DNA of 64,000 nt from Sulfuriflexus mobilis. GTDB taxonomy: Bacteria > Pseudomonadota > Gammaproteobacteria > AKS1. The position numbers were made by a program, and so were the translations under genes. The notes beneath the pieces are model-generated. The model searched no databases. It saw nothing but the letters and a program-made list of their open reading frames with translations, and was not told the DNA's origin. The stretch covers positions 1,860,001 to 1,924,000 of the forward strand of contig NZ_AP018725.1 of NCBI RefSeq assembly GCF_003967195.1. Direction: 5' to 3'. Numbering within the stretch: the first letter of the stretch is position 1; every line of letters begins with the position of its first letter. Positions 41,491 through 49,719 of this stretch are shown here, piece after piece.

Positions 41491-43443
41491 ATGACCAAGT
41501 TTCATCAGTCCCTGCTGGCCAGTCTCATTCTGGCGGCCATTTCCAATTCTGCCAGCGCAGCCAGTACGAACACCCAACTGGATACCGTTGTGGTCAGTGC
41601 AACACGGTCAGAACAAACAAATACAACCATACCGGGAAGCATTAGTGTCATAAGCAGGCAGGATATTGAAGCCAGTGGTGCTTCAACACTGGCTGACGTT
41701 CTCCGTGGTCAGGGTGGCGTACAGGTCCGTGACCTGGTCGGCGATGGATCAGGCATAACCGTCAGCATACGCGGATTTGGTGCAACGGCCGGCTCCAATA
41801 CCCTGCTGCTTGTAGATGGCCGTCGCCTGAATAATCCTGACCTTGCTGCCCCTGAGTTCAGCAGCATCCACCTTAAAGACATTGAACGTATAGAAATTAT
41901 TCAGGGCAGTGCCGGTACCTTGTTTGGTGATCAGGCCGTCGGTGGTGTCATCAATATCATCACCCGCAGCCCAGAAGCCGAACACGCTCACGTAAAACTG
42001 ACTACCGCAAGTTATAACAACAACAGTATAACTGCAGGGATCAGCAACAAACTGGATAATGGCCTGAGTTACCGGATAAGTGCTTCTCAACGTAGTGCCG
42101 ACAATTACCGTGACAGGAACGATGTCGATTACACCAACCTGCTTGGCCGACTCGATTATGACTTTGACGCCGGCAAGGTATTCCTTGAATATCAGACCAT
42201 CGATGAGGACTTGCAGCTGCCTGGCGGCCTGTTTGCCGCAGACTTTGCACTAGACCGGCGTGCCGCGCGCTTCCCTACTGATTTTTCCGACACCGATACC
42301 GATAGCGCGCGAATCGGACTTAACTACGTGCTGAGCAATAATTGGCAGCTTGAGGCAGAGTTGACCCAACGTGATACTGATGTGATCGGTCGCTTGAGTG
42401 GTTTTAATTTCGTTCAGGAACGTAAGGTTGAGGAACTGACACCACGACTAATAGGCAGCTTTGATACCGACAATGGTGAAGCGCTTGTTACGATTGGACT
42501 GGACTTTATTAATAGCGACTATTTGCTCACCGCCTTCGGTACAACCACGAACGAGCAGAAGGTTCGTAATTTTTACGGACAGGTTGTCATACCTGTCAGC
42601 AATAAACTCACGGCCATCGTTGGCGCACGTGCAGCCAACGTAGAAAATGACCTGGCTGACTCCTTCAAATTCATTAATGGGGTTGAAATTGATGACAGCG
42701 AGACCGTCTTTGAAGCCGGCCTGTCGCTGCAAGTCAATCCGGAATGGCGCGCCTTCATCCGACGTGACGGGAACTTTCGCTTCGCCAAGCTTGACGAGCA
42801 CACCCAGACACTCGGCGGCGTTAATGCACTGGAGACCCAGACCGGCACTTCCTACGAAGCAGGAGCGGAATGGAAACGTCATGCCAACAGTGCCAGGGCC
42901 ACCCTGTTTCGTCTCAAGCTCGACAATGAGATCGATTATGACACGGTCAATTTTGCCAATATCAACCTCGACCCAACGGTTCGTGATGGCCTGATTTTAG
43001 AGGCCAACTGGCAGACTACGGACAAGCTCCGCCTGTCCGGACAATACAGTTACATCGATGCCGAATTCGACAAGGGCGCCTTCAAAGGCAATGACATCCC
43101 GTTTGTTGCCAGGAATACCGCGCATGTCAGTGCCACGTATGACATCGATTCAAACTGGGACGTGTTTGCCGAGGTCCAATACATTGGTGACCGGATTGCC
43201 GCCGGCGACATCACCAACGCATTTGGCAAGCTTGATGGTCACACTGTACTCAATATAAAACTGGGTTATCAACGTAACAACTGGCTTGCTGCACTGCGTG
43301 TTAACAACCTGACCGACCGCAAATACAGCGACTTTGCAGCCACCTCATATAACCCGGCTATTCCACCATTCGGCGCAACCGATATTGCCTTCTATGCCGC
43401 ACCTGAACGCAATATCAGCCTGTCCATGCAATACGCATATTGA
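41491..43443 (+). CDS. btuB: BtuB, TonB-dependent vitamin B12 receptor
   Basis: Outer-membrane barrel of 650 residues that takes up cobalamin at the expense of TonB energy. The start at 41491 is preceded by GGAGTAAGT. A signal peptide ends near residue 23 (NSASA). The TonB box DTVVVSATR is at 31-39, very close to that of E. coli BtuB. The plug domain (about 45-155) holds SISVISRQDIEASGA and VLRGQGGVQVRD. The barrel ends in SMQYAY. The riboswitch immediately upstream supports the B12 substrate. The tonB-like gene starts one base after the stop codon. Confidence 0.92.
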   Translation: MTKFHQSLLASLILAAISNSASAASTNTQLDTVVVSATRSEQTNTTIPGSISVISRQDIEASGASTLADVLRGQGGVQVRDLVGDGSGITVSIRGFGATAGSNTLLLVDGRRLNNPDLAAPEFSSIHLKDIERIEIIQGSAGTLFGDQAVGGVINIITRSPEAEHAHVKLTTASYNNNSITAGISNKLDNGLSYRISASQRSADNYRDRNDVDYTNLLGRLDYDFDAGKVFLEYQTIDEDLQLPGGLFAADFALDRRAARFPTDFSDTDTDSARIGLNYVLSNNWQLEAELTQRDTDVIGRLSGFNFVQERKVEELTPRLIGSFDTDNGEALVTIGLDFINSDYLLTAFGTTTNEQKVRNFYGQVVIPVSNKLTAIVGARAANVENDLADSFKFINGVEIDDSETVFEAGLSLQVNPEWRAFIRRDGNFRFAKLDEHTQTLGGVNALETQTGTSYEAGAEWKRHANSARATLFRLKLDNEIDYDTVNFANINLDPTVRDGLILEANWQTTDKLRLSGQYSYIDAEFDKGAFKGNDIPFVARNTAHVSATYDIDSNWDVFAEVQYIGDRIAAGDITNAFGKLDGHTVLNIKLGYQRNNWLAALRVNNLTDRKYSDFAATSYNPAIPPFGATDIAFYAAPERNISLSMQYAY

Positions 43444-43444
43444 T

Positions 43445-44140
43445 ATGACTCGATCAGCCACAGGGCGAATAATGATTTTTCTGATACTGTCACTGACAGT
43501 ACATGGGATGATTATCGCCCTGTGCCCGACGATTGAAAGAACGCAACTTCCCCAGCCAGGCGGCCAGGCCATAACCGTCTCGCTACTGGTACTGGAAAGT
43601 AAACAGGCCGTGCAGCAGAACGACGCGGCGCATAAAAACTCTGACGGCAAGGCTATCCAAACCAGTCCTGCCCCGGCAAAGCCGGAACAACCACCACTGC
43701 CTGTGGCCAGGAAGGTCACGCCAGCAGTCCGCCAGACAGCACAAATGAAACCCATACCCGCGAGGACATCCCTTGAAGAGCCACAGGCACCGCCTGTGTC
43801 GGCCAGGAATAAGACGAACTCCGTCGCCACACAGCCCGATTCTGTAGCAAGGCATAGTCAACGCCTCGAAGTGGTGTTGCGCAAGGCATTCAATGCGCAC
43901 TTCTACTATCCAAGACTTGCTGTTCGGCGTGGCTGGCAAGGTCAGGTACGACTGGGACTTCGAATCGAGGCCAATGGGCACTTGAGCCGGATCCGAATAC
44001 TGCAGGGTTCAGGTTATGAACTGCTTGATAAGGCTGCAATAAAGAGCCTGAATAAACTTGAAATGCTACCCACCGCCATTACACTCTTGAATGGCCATAG
44101 CATGGATCTGATCCTACCCGTCAAGTATCAGCTGTTATAA
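43445..44140 (+). CDS. tonB: TonB-like energy transducer
   Basis: Bitopic periplasmic protein of 231 residues. A membrane anchor lies at about 9-27. A Pro/Gln/Lys-rich spacer (about 55-130) follows, and the C-terminal TonB domain contains YPRLAVRRGWQGQVRLGL and SGYELLDKAAIKSL. The start at 43445, one base after the btuB stop, is preferred over an in-frame ATG at 43334 inside btuB. Coupling to btuB implies a dedicated transducer under the riboswitch. No exbB or exbD is in the window, so it must share the cell's ExbBD. Confidence 0.88.
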   Translation: MTRSATGRIMIFLILSLTVHGMIIALCPTIERTQLPQPGGQAITVSLLVLESKQAVQQNDAAHKNSDGKAIQTSPAPAKPEQPPLPVARKVTPAVRQTAQMKPIPARTSLEEPQAPPVSARNKTNSVATQPDSVARHSQRLEVVLRKAFNAHFYYPRLAVRRGWQGQVRLGLRIEANGHLSRIRILQGSGYELLDKAAIKSLNKLEMLPTAITLLNGHSMDLILPVKYQLL

Positions 44141-44174
44141 GCATTATTCAGGACAACCCGCGCAGCACCGATAC

Positions 44175-45020
44175 CTAACGCGCCGCGTCGACTGCCTCGC
44201 ACAATTGCTCTACCCCTTGCAGCATCCTTGGCGTGGCCCGATTCATCAGGTCCGGCTCGATCCAGTACAGGTGGCCATTTTTCACTGCCGCTAATTGTGG
44301 CCAACGCCTCCAGTCAGTAAATACATCTTCTGCCGAAGCCGATGTACCCGAATACACAAGCACCTCCGGTGCTCGTTGTAATACCGATTCTATACTGACC
44401 TGTGGTGCCAGGATCCCCAGTTCAGCAAAGATATTAATTCCACCGCACAGGCGGATCGCATCACTAATAATTTCCTCCCTGTTAATGGTATAGAGTGGCT
44501 TGTGGTCAATCTCGTAAAAGACCCTGACACGGCGGCGGCCACTATATTTTTTTTCTAACGCCGCCAGCTTCTGTAGAAAATTCTCTGCTGCAGCGTCAGC
44601 CTCGACCGTCCTGCCTGTCAAATCACCCAACTGTCGCAGTTGAGTCGCTATTGAATCCAGTTTATTTGACCTGACAAGGGCCAGCCTCAGTCCCAATGAC
44701 TCAATCCGATCGAGGACATGTTGCGGTGAACTGTCTTGCCAGCCAATGACCAGATCAGGATGCATATCGAGCAAACGTTCCCAATCGAGCTGAAACACAT
44801 TGCCGATCCTCGGTAAGGTTTTTGCCGCATCAGGATAATCACTATACTCAACCACCGCGATAAGCTGCCGCTCCGCACCTATTGCATAGAGAAGTTCGGT
44901 GATGTGGGGCGTCAGGCTAACTATTCGCTGCGGTTCGGCCTGAGCCGATATGGTCGCCACAAGCATAAGCAAGCAGCAGTAAATAATTCGATGTTGTATG
45001 TGCCGATAAAATTCAGGCAT
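44175..45020 (-). CDS. btuF: BtuF, periplasmic cobalamin-binding protein
   Basis: Substrate-binding protein for BtuCD, 281 residues. A signal peptide ends near residue 28 (TISAQA). The family opening EPQRIVSLTPHITELLYAIGA, the DYPDAAKTLPRIG block and the vitamin-binding ERLLDMHPDLVIGW region follow the E. coli protein. The gene converges on tonB with a 34-base gap and has no riboswitch in front, so it is regulated apart from btuB. Confidence 0.9.
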   Translation of the reverse strand: MPEFYRHIQHRIIYCCLLMLVATISAQAEPQRIVSLTPHITELLYAIGAERQLIAVVEYSDYPDAAKTLPRIGNVFQLDWERLLDMHPDLVIGWQDSSPQHVLDRIESLGLRLALVRSNKLDSIATQLRQLGDLTGRTVEADAAAENFLQKLAALEKKYSGRRRVRVFYEIDHKPLYTINREEIISDAIRLCGGINIFAELGILAPQVSIESVLQRAPEVLVYSGTSASAEDVFTDWRRWPQLAAVKNGHLYWIEPDLMNRATPRMLQGVEQLCEAVDAAR

Positions 45021-45100
45021 AAAGCCTCGCAGTAATGAGGTCGTCAGGGTTAATACACCGTAAGGACATGCTGTACCCCAACGCGGCTCAATCTAGAAAT

Positions 45101-45160
45101 AAAAAAGGTCAGAGAGTTATCATGTCTAATAATAGAGATGATTCCCCTCTGACCGTTTTT
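45101..45160 (-). terminator. Rho-independent terminator after the rhodanese gene, probably bidirectional
   Basis: The stem GGTCAGAG (45107-45114) pairs with CTCTGACC (45147-45154). Inside it ATCATGTCT can pair with AGAGATGAT with one mismatch, extending the hairpin. On the minus strand the stem is followed by TTTTTTATTT, on the plus strand by GTTTTTAATTT. It lies 23 bases beyond the rhodanese stop codon, separating that operon from btuF. Confidence 0.8.
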
Positions 45161-45182
45161 AATTTAAGCCAATAAAGTAAGT

Positions 45183-46160
45183 CTACTCAACCTTCATAAT
45201 GACTGTCTCGCCCTTTTCCTTGGTCCACTGGTGCATCGAGCCGTCGTACATCTTGACCTGCTTGTTACCAAGCAATTCACTGTAAACAAACCAGCTGCCG
45301 GAGGCCAGGTGGCCGCTGTTGCAATAGGTGATCGCGGCGGCCTTGGTATCGATACCGAGTGCCTCGGAAAGCTTTTGAATACTGCTCGCAGGGGTAAATG
45401 CCGCATTGCCATCAGGCCCGGTGAGTAGTTCATTGGGGAAGTTTTTTGCACCCGGGATATGCCCGTCTGCATAGACATAGGACTTCCTGTAGGTCCCCAG
45501 GTATTGTGAGACCGGACGGGTGTCAATCAGCTGTGCGCTTTTGTCTTTTACGGCCCTGCGTACATCTTCGCTGCTGGCAAGAATCTCCGTTCTTTCCGCC
45601 GTCGCGAGCCAGTTACCTTTTTTCACCCTGGCCGCGTCCGTTTTCACGGCCTGCCCCTCTTTCAGCCACTTGGCCATACCACCATCGAGGATGGCCATGT
45701 CATCCTGACCGAAGTACTTGAGGCTCCAATAGAGTCGTGTGGCACTGGTCATGTCCGCATTTGACACACCCTCACTGACGATCACCACACTGTCTCCGGC
45801 ATTTAAACCCACGGACTGGATAAAACTCTCAAAGTCTTTCTTCTCTGGTAACAGTGACTCAATCTCGACACCATTGACATCACGCTTGGTCCGCAGTTTC
45901 TTGTAGTTCACCAGACGTGCACCGGGGATATGCCCGCCAACCCTTACCAGTTTCAGCTTGCCGGTTTTTTTATCCTTGCTAAATACCGGCTTGGCGGTAA
46001 AACTTTTCAGGTTACTCCGCACATCAAGGATCACCACCTTGTTGCTGTTCGCCTTTAGCCAGCCCGTATCGACAAGCGGCCCGGGTACGGTGCCGGCCTG
46101 TGCCGTGGCAAACACGAACATGAAGCATAGTAAAACAAAGACTTTATTCAGGATATTCAT
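45183..46160 (-). CDS. Periplasmic tandem-rhodanese sulfurtransferase
   Basis: Two rhodanese domains behind a signal peptide that ends near residue 22 (ATAQA). The second domain carries the active-site loop CNSGHLAS with the persulfide cysteine at about 280. In the first domain the equivalent loop reads SEGVSNADM with no cysteine, so it is structural, the usual state in tandem rhodaneses. The ATG at 46160 is preferred to 46163 because GGAGAG then has normal spacing. A thiosulfate or persulfide sulfur donor is likely. The transporter and PCGL peptide upstream point to a sulfur module. The terminator follows the stop. Confidence 0.9.
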   Translation of the reverse strand: MNILNKVFVLLCFMFVFATAQAGTVPGPLVDTGWLKANSNKVVILDVRSNLKSFTAKPVFSKDKKTGKLKLVRVGGHIPGARLVNYKKLRTKRDVNGVEIESLLPEKKDFESFIQSVGLNAGDSVVIVSEGVSNADMTSATRLYWSLKYFGQDDMAILDGGMAKWLKEGQAVKTDAARVKKGNWLATAERTEILASSEDVRRAVKDKSAQLIDTRPVSQYLGTYRKSYVYADGHIPGAKNFPNELLTGPDGNAAFTPASSIQKLSEALGIDTKAAAITYCNSGHLASGSWFVYSELLGNKQVKMYDGSMHQWTKEKGETVIMKVE

Positions 46161-46238
46161 CATGTCTCTCCGATAATATTATTTGCACACAATATCAGTA
46201 GCTTCTCGCCCCGGCTTTGATCCAGGTCATAGTGCGGA

Positions 46239-46835
46239 TCAGGCCAAGGCGGCAATTTGCCTCTCGAGGTCTTGCAGTAAATCAATGTCTCGGGCGGATA
46301 ATAGATAAATCTCATGATCCTGCTGCACTTCTTCACTGTTTCGTTGCTGCGACAGCGCCTCGAATCGCCGTTCGCGCGCATCGAGTAAAGCACGCAGCGT
46401 GGGTAAGTAGAACTGCACCATGTGCCATAACCATTTCTCGGTCAGGCTCAGCTCCTCCGGCTCAGACAACCGCTCCACTGCCGTAACAATGTCATGCGGC
46501 GCTGCCCACGCTTCACCCGTGACCCAGTGATTAACGGTGAACCATTGCAGGGGCTGGCCCTGCCTATCCATGCTCAGGCCCGCAATATGGCTCCACTGTT
46601 GCGGACCGAGGCTGACAAAAATATGGAAGTGCCCGTGTTCCTGCGCGGGACATGAGACCGAGGGGTGACAGTGGTAATAGGCCTTCAGGCCGGCACTGCT
46701 AAAATCGAATACCGGTTCGGGGTACTTATGGTGGTATTCAAGTGGCCGATCCAACGGCAACACGGATAAAACCGGGTTGCTAGCCTCAACGGCAAAGCCC
46801 TGGATACATTCGATAAGCGCTTCGGCGGCCGGCAC
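46239..46835 (-). CDS. Hypothetical protein with His-rich metal-site-like motif, 198 aa
   Basis: Family not identified with certainty. No signal peptide or membrane segment is evident. Two close histidine clusters, YYHCHP (53-58) and EHGHFHIF (66-73), suggest a metal site. The C-terminal 70 residues form charged helices (LDARERRFEALSQQ, DIDLLQDLERQIAALA). The apparent start is GTG at 46835, 8 bases after the stop of the PCGL gene; no ATG is available upstream in frame. It follows the transporter and PCGL genes, so it probably acts with them. Confidence 0.75.
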   Translation of the reverse strand: MPAAEALIECIQGFAVEASNPVLSVLPLDRPLEYHHKYPEPVFDFSSAGLKAYYHCHPSVSCPAQEHGHFHIFVSLGPQQWSHIAGLSMDRQGQPLQWFTVNHWVTGEAWAAPHDIVTAVERLSEPEELSLTEKWLWHMVQFYLPTLRALLDARERRFEALSQQRNSEEVQQDHEIYLLSARDIDLLQDLERQIAALA

Positions 46836-46843
46836 GGGTATGA

Positions 46844-47062
46844 CTACAGGCCGCAGGGTGAGCCATTCAGGCCACAGGGGCTTTCATTCAGCAGGCCACA
46901 CGGTGCCCCGTTAAGACCACAGGGACTGCCCCCCTCTTCTTCGATCACCATGTAATCCTGCGCAGGCGTCACCGGCTCGGGTAGCTGATGCCGGGTATGG
47001 TCAATGGCAATCGCCAATGCCGCGAGCCCCATGGCTGAACCTACGACCAATTTACTCTTCAT
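46844..47062 (-). CDS. Small membrane-anchored protein with four Pro-Cys-Gly-Leu repeats
   Basis: Family not recognised. The 72 residues have a short positive start, a hydrophobic segment at about 5-20 (signal anchor or uncleaved signal) and a linker. The C-terminal part, residues 46-72, reads as four units (S/A)PCGL with spacers NG, LNE and NG. The cysteines are at 48, 55, 63 and 70, and the last unit ends at the stop codon. The start codon overlaps the transporter stop by 4 bases, so both are co-translated. The Cys-rich tail next to a thiosulfate-type transporter suggests sulfur, selenium or metal handling; this is inference only. Alternatives are a lipid- or peptide-modified precursor. Confidence 0.75.
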   Translation of the reverse strand: MKSKLVVGSAMGLAALAIAIDHTRHQLPEPVTPAQDYMVIEEEGGSPCGLNGAPCGLLNESPCGLNGSPCGL

Positions 47063-48255
47063 TGGGAGCCATCTCCTATGGGCTTATCCACACCCATCCA
47101 TATCTTGATATAGATGGCCAATATAGCGCCGGCAAAGGCCGCCCACAACCACAACCAGCCATGCAGGCTGCCCGTGCTGATCCCGCCCAGCATTGCGCCG
47201 ATATTGCAGCCAAATGCTAGGCGTGCGCCATACCCCAGTAACAGACCACCGATGATAGCTGTCAGCAGGCGCTTGCCATTGATGCTCGCCTCAGGGGCAA
47301 ACTTGCCCGCCAGGGCCGCAGCCAGCATGGCACCGATTATCACACCAAAGTCCATGATTGAGGTGGTGTCCGCGAGTACGCTGCTGTTCAAGGCCCTGGC
47401 CGGGTAGGCGCTCGCCCAGTATTGCCAGCTGGTGATATCACCGCCGAGGGCACTCCATATCTTGGTGCCCCACAGGCCAAAGGCAAAGGTTATTGACCAG
47501 GGGTGCCCCGCCACCAGCATCGTCAGCAGGTTAAAGATCAACAAACCGGCAATCCCCCACATCAGCGACCAGGGTCCAAACACGAGTCGTTGCATAGACG
47601 ATCGGCTAGTTGTCACCGCAATGGGCTTTAGCGCAGGGTTCTTTTTCATATCCAGGTAGCGGACCAGTCCATACAGCAGCGCCAGGACCAGCAATGACAA
47701 TAACAAACCGGGCAGCCAGCCCAGTTCCGCTATCAGGGAAACCTTCCCGATATTAGGCAGTTGCAACCACCAGTGCAGGTGTGCAGAGCCGAGCGTGGCG
47801 CCAACAATAAAGAATGCCAGGGTGATCAGCATGTCGACATGCCCCCAGCCAACGGTAAACAGGGTGCCTGAACCACAGCCCCCGCCCAGTTGCATCCCCA
47901 TACCAAAGAGAAAGGCACCCACCAGCACCGAGACCCCGACCTGGCCCATGGCCGCCGCGCCCTCAATACCGGGGATGGCCTTGCCGATAATGGGAAAAAA
48001 TACCAGTGAGGTCAGCATCAGCAAGATGATCTGTGCCCGCACCCCGGCACTATTGCGATCACGGATGAAAAAACGCCAGCCGCCGGTAAATCCAAACAGG
48101 GCATGCAGCAGGCTGATGCCCAGACCGACACCAATGAGGAAAAGCAGTGACTGTTTCAGGGCAAACTCGTGCTGTAACAGCAGGCTGATCGCCAGAATGG
48201 CCAAAACTGAAAATGTCGCCACATCAACGGCGGCCTTACGTTCACTGTGTATCAT
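47059..48255 (-). CDS. yeeE: YeeE/YedE family transporter (TsuA-type thiosulfate/sulfur transporter)
   Basis: Integral inner-membrane protein of 398 residues with about nine or more hydrophobic segments in two related halves. Conserved cysteines sit in GGGCGSGTL (Cys127) and FGCNIGAMLGG (Cys350); such cysteines relay thiosulfate in TsuA of Spirochaeta thermophila. Substrate could also be another reduced sulfur or selenium species. It is the first gene of the sulfur operon, and a 257-base gap separates it from the divergent double-CxxC gene. No TusA-like partner (TsuB) is seen nearby, unless the PCGL peptide takes that role. Confidence 0.88.
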   Translation of the reverse strand: MIHSERKAAVDVATFSVLAILAISLLLQHEFALKQSLLFLIGVGLGISLLHALFGFTGGWRFFIRDRNSAGVRAQIILLMLTSLVFFPIIGKAIPGIEGAAAMGQVGVSVLVGAFLFGMGMQLGGGCGSGTLFTVGWGHVDMLITLAFFIVGATLGSAHLHWWLQLPNIGKVSLIAELGWLPGLLLSLLVLALLYGLVRYLDMKKNPALKPIAVTTSRSSMQRLVFGPWSLMWGIAGLLIFNLLTMLVAGHPWSITFAFGLWGTKIWSALGGDITSWQYWASAYPARALNSSVLADTTSIMDFGVIIGAMLAAALAGKFAPEASINGKRLLTAIIGGLLLGYGARLAFGCNIGAMLGGISTGSLHGWLWLWAAFAGAILAIYIKIWMGVDKPIGDGSQ

Positions 48256-48512
48256 TTGGTAATTTTTCTCCGCGATGAAGGGGAAGGTTCATATTTTACA
48301 CCTGGGTAATCCTTCACCGTAGGCAGCCATCATCACAGACCCCATCAGGCAGTTCAACCATCATGCCGGTCTGCTGCATTGAGTGCTGGCACACCACTAT
48401 AATATCCTGTATTTTTATAAGTGTTTAGTCCAGCTATGATGCTTTATGCTGAGCATATAATAAAAATTAAGACACTCTGAGCACATCAACAGAAGAGATC
48501 AGGGGAGTCACC
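48256..48512. other. Divergent intergenic region yeeE / double-CxxC gene
   Basis: No gene is seen here. A palindrome-like TGCTTTATGCTGAGCATATAAT (48439-48460) includes TATAAT, a possible -10 for the plus-strand gene, but its -35 is weak. GGGGAG lies seven bases before the plus-strand ATG at 48513. Confidence 0.35.
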
Positions 48513-48845
48513 ATGAGTCTGCGAACTTTTGTATTCTGCGATATCTGTAATCCTCAGGGTTACCGGTGCGTGGAGGAACGCCGTCCCCTCAAACGGGCTA
48601 ACCGCAACGGCAGACGCATATCCGATGGGCGTGCATGGCATGAGGGTGATGTCACTACCGCCCTCGCTGAAGGCTGGGCCATCACCAAAGAAGGTCTACA
48701 TGTCTGCCCGGACTGCCTCGAACTCCACCAGTCTTTGTTCGTCAGCGATACAACTGAGCCACTGACAGAAGAAATACACGCCCCCGAACAGATGGTTGAC
48801 CGACTCTCGGGCCGGTATAAAGGGGCTCCTGGTCCGCAAAAGTGA
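48513..48845 (+). CDS. Small cytoplasmic protein with two CxxC pairs (zinc-ribbon-like), 110 aa
   Basis: Not assigned to a known family. The cysteine pairs CDIC (9-12) and CPDC (65-68), separated by about 53 residues, could bind zinc, and a further Cys is at 19. The middle is very basic (ERRPLKRANRNGRR) and followed by ISDGRAWHEGD, suggesting nucleic-acid contact. No signal peptide. AGGGGAG precedes the ATG. It is divergent from the sulfur operon and convergent with the exopolysaccharide operon end. Confidence 0.7.
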   Translation: MSLRTFVFCDICNPQGYRCVEERRPLKRANRNGRRISDGRAWHEGDVTTALAEGWAITKEGLHVCPDCLELHQSLFVSDTTEPLTEEIHAPEQMVDRLSGRYKGAPGPQK

Positions 48846-49015
48846 CTCAGCCCAGCCATTCAGCATACTGTCTATTGGCTGGTAAAGTACACACCTCAGT
48901 ATCGATTATCATCACCTTCAAAAATGGACAACCTGGGTAGCAGTGCAAGACAGGAGAAGAAAATACTTTTCCCAAGTCTAATACCCTGCTCAACCCGGAT
49001 GTTTGCTATAGATAC

Positions 49016-49714
49016 TTATTGATTATCTGACTTCTGGCCAGTGACGATAGCGTTGAGTTGCTCCTGCCACATGAAACGCTCAGCCGTCTCATGGATATAA
49101 CGTATATCGCGTTTTGTCATGAGCGACTGTTCTATCACTGCCGTTATCTTCTGTTGTGTCGAGGCCGGCAGGTGGTCCCAGCTCGCCAGTCCCAGCCAGA
49201 TGATCTGTCTGTGCACGCCATACTCCCATGGGCCGTAGGTGATGGCATGTTCAAGTGCGGCCTTCGCCTCATCATCCAGTTCCTGATTCAGGGTTTTATT
49301 CATGGCCAGCTGAATCCAGGCAAGTGACCATACCGGTCGTTGCCGGACCGCCTTGCGGTAATAGCCTATTGCCTGTGCGCGATACTTGCGGGCATGCTCC
49401 GTCCAGAGCGGCTTTTCCAATGCACGCCATGCGTATAAACGGCCCAGCTCATAGTTATAATCGGGATTATCAGGATTAAGGCGTAGTGCCAGGCGCATGG
49501 CCTCTACAGCCGCCTGCCAGTCCTCTGTCGTCTTGTCCCGCTTGCCCTGCTCCCACTGTTGCATGAGATAGCGTGGTTGCTTAACCACGAGTTCGGCGCC
49601 CCCCCATGACATCGCCAGTAACGCGGCAAACAGCATAGACAGCGCCAGTGCGATAACGACAAAGGACCGGCGTGTGGATAATCGAGTGGCTGTTTCAGGC
49701 AAGGAAGCGTCCAT
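49016..49714 (-). CDS. VpsP-like membrane-anchored TPR protein of exopolysaccharide locus
   Basis: Bitopic protein of 232 residues. Membrane segment at about 17-40, then a periplasmic part with TPR-like helices (AVEAMRLALRLNPDNPDYNYELGRLYAWRA, AIGYYRKAVRQRPVW). It is like VpsP proteins of Vibrio-type clusters, whose function is poorly known. It is the last gene of the export operon and starts 5 bases after the phosphatase stop. Confidence 0.7.
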   Translation of the reverse strand: MDASLPETATRLSTRRSFVVIALALSMLFAALLAMSWGGAELVVKQPRYLMQQWEQGKRDKTTEDWQAAVEAMRLALRLNPDNPDYNYELGRLYAWRALEKPLWTEHARKYRAQAIGYYRKAVRQRPVWSLAWIQLAMNKTLNQELDDEAKAALEHAITYGPWEYGVHRQIIWLGLASWDHLPASTQQKITAVIEQSLMTKRDIRYIHETAERFMWQEQLNAIVTGQKSDNQ

Positions 49715-49719
49715 GTGGC

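Noticed and set aside
45183-46160. Both rhodanese domains as catalytic
   Set aside because: Only the second domain has the active-site cysteine; the first has Ser at that place.
48852-48881. CCAGCCA/TGGCTGG hairpin after the double-CxxC gene as a terminator
   Set aside because: Seven-base stem with a 16-base loop and no T-run; too weak to call.
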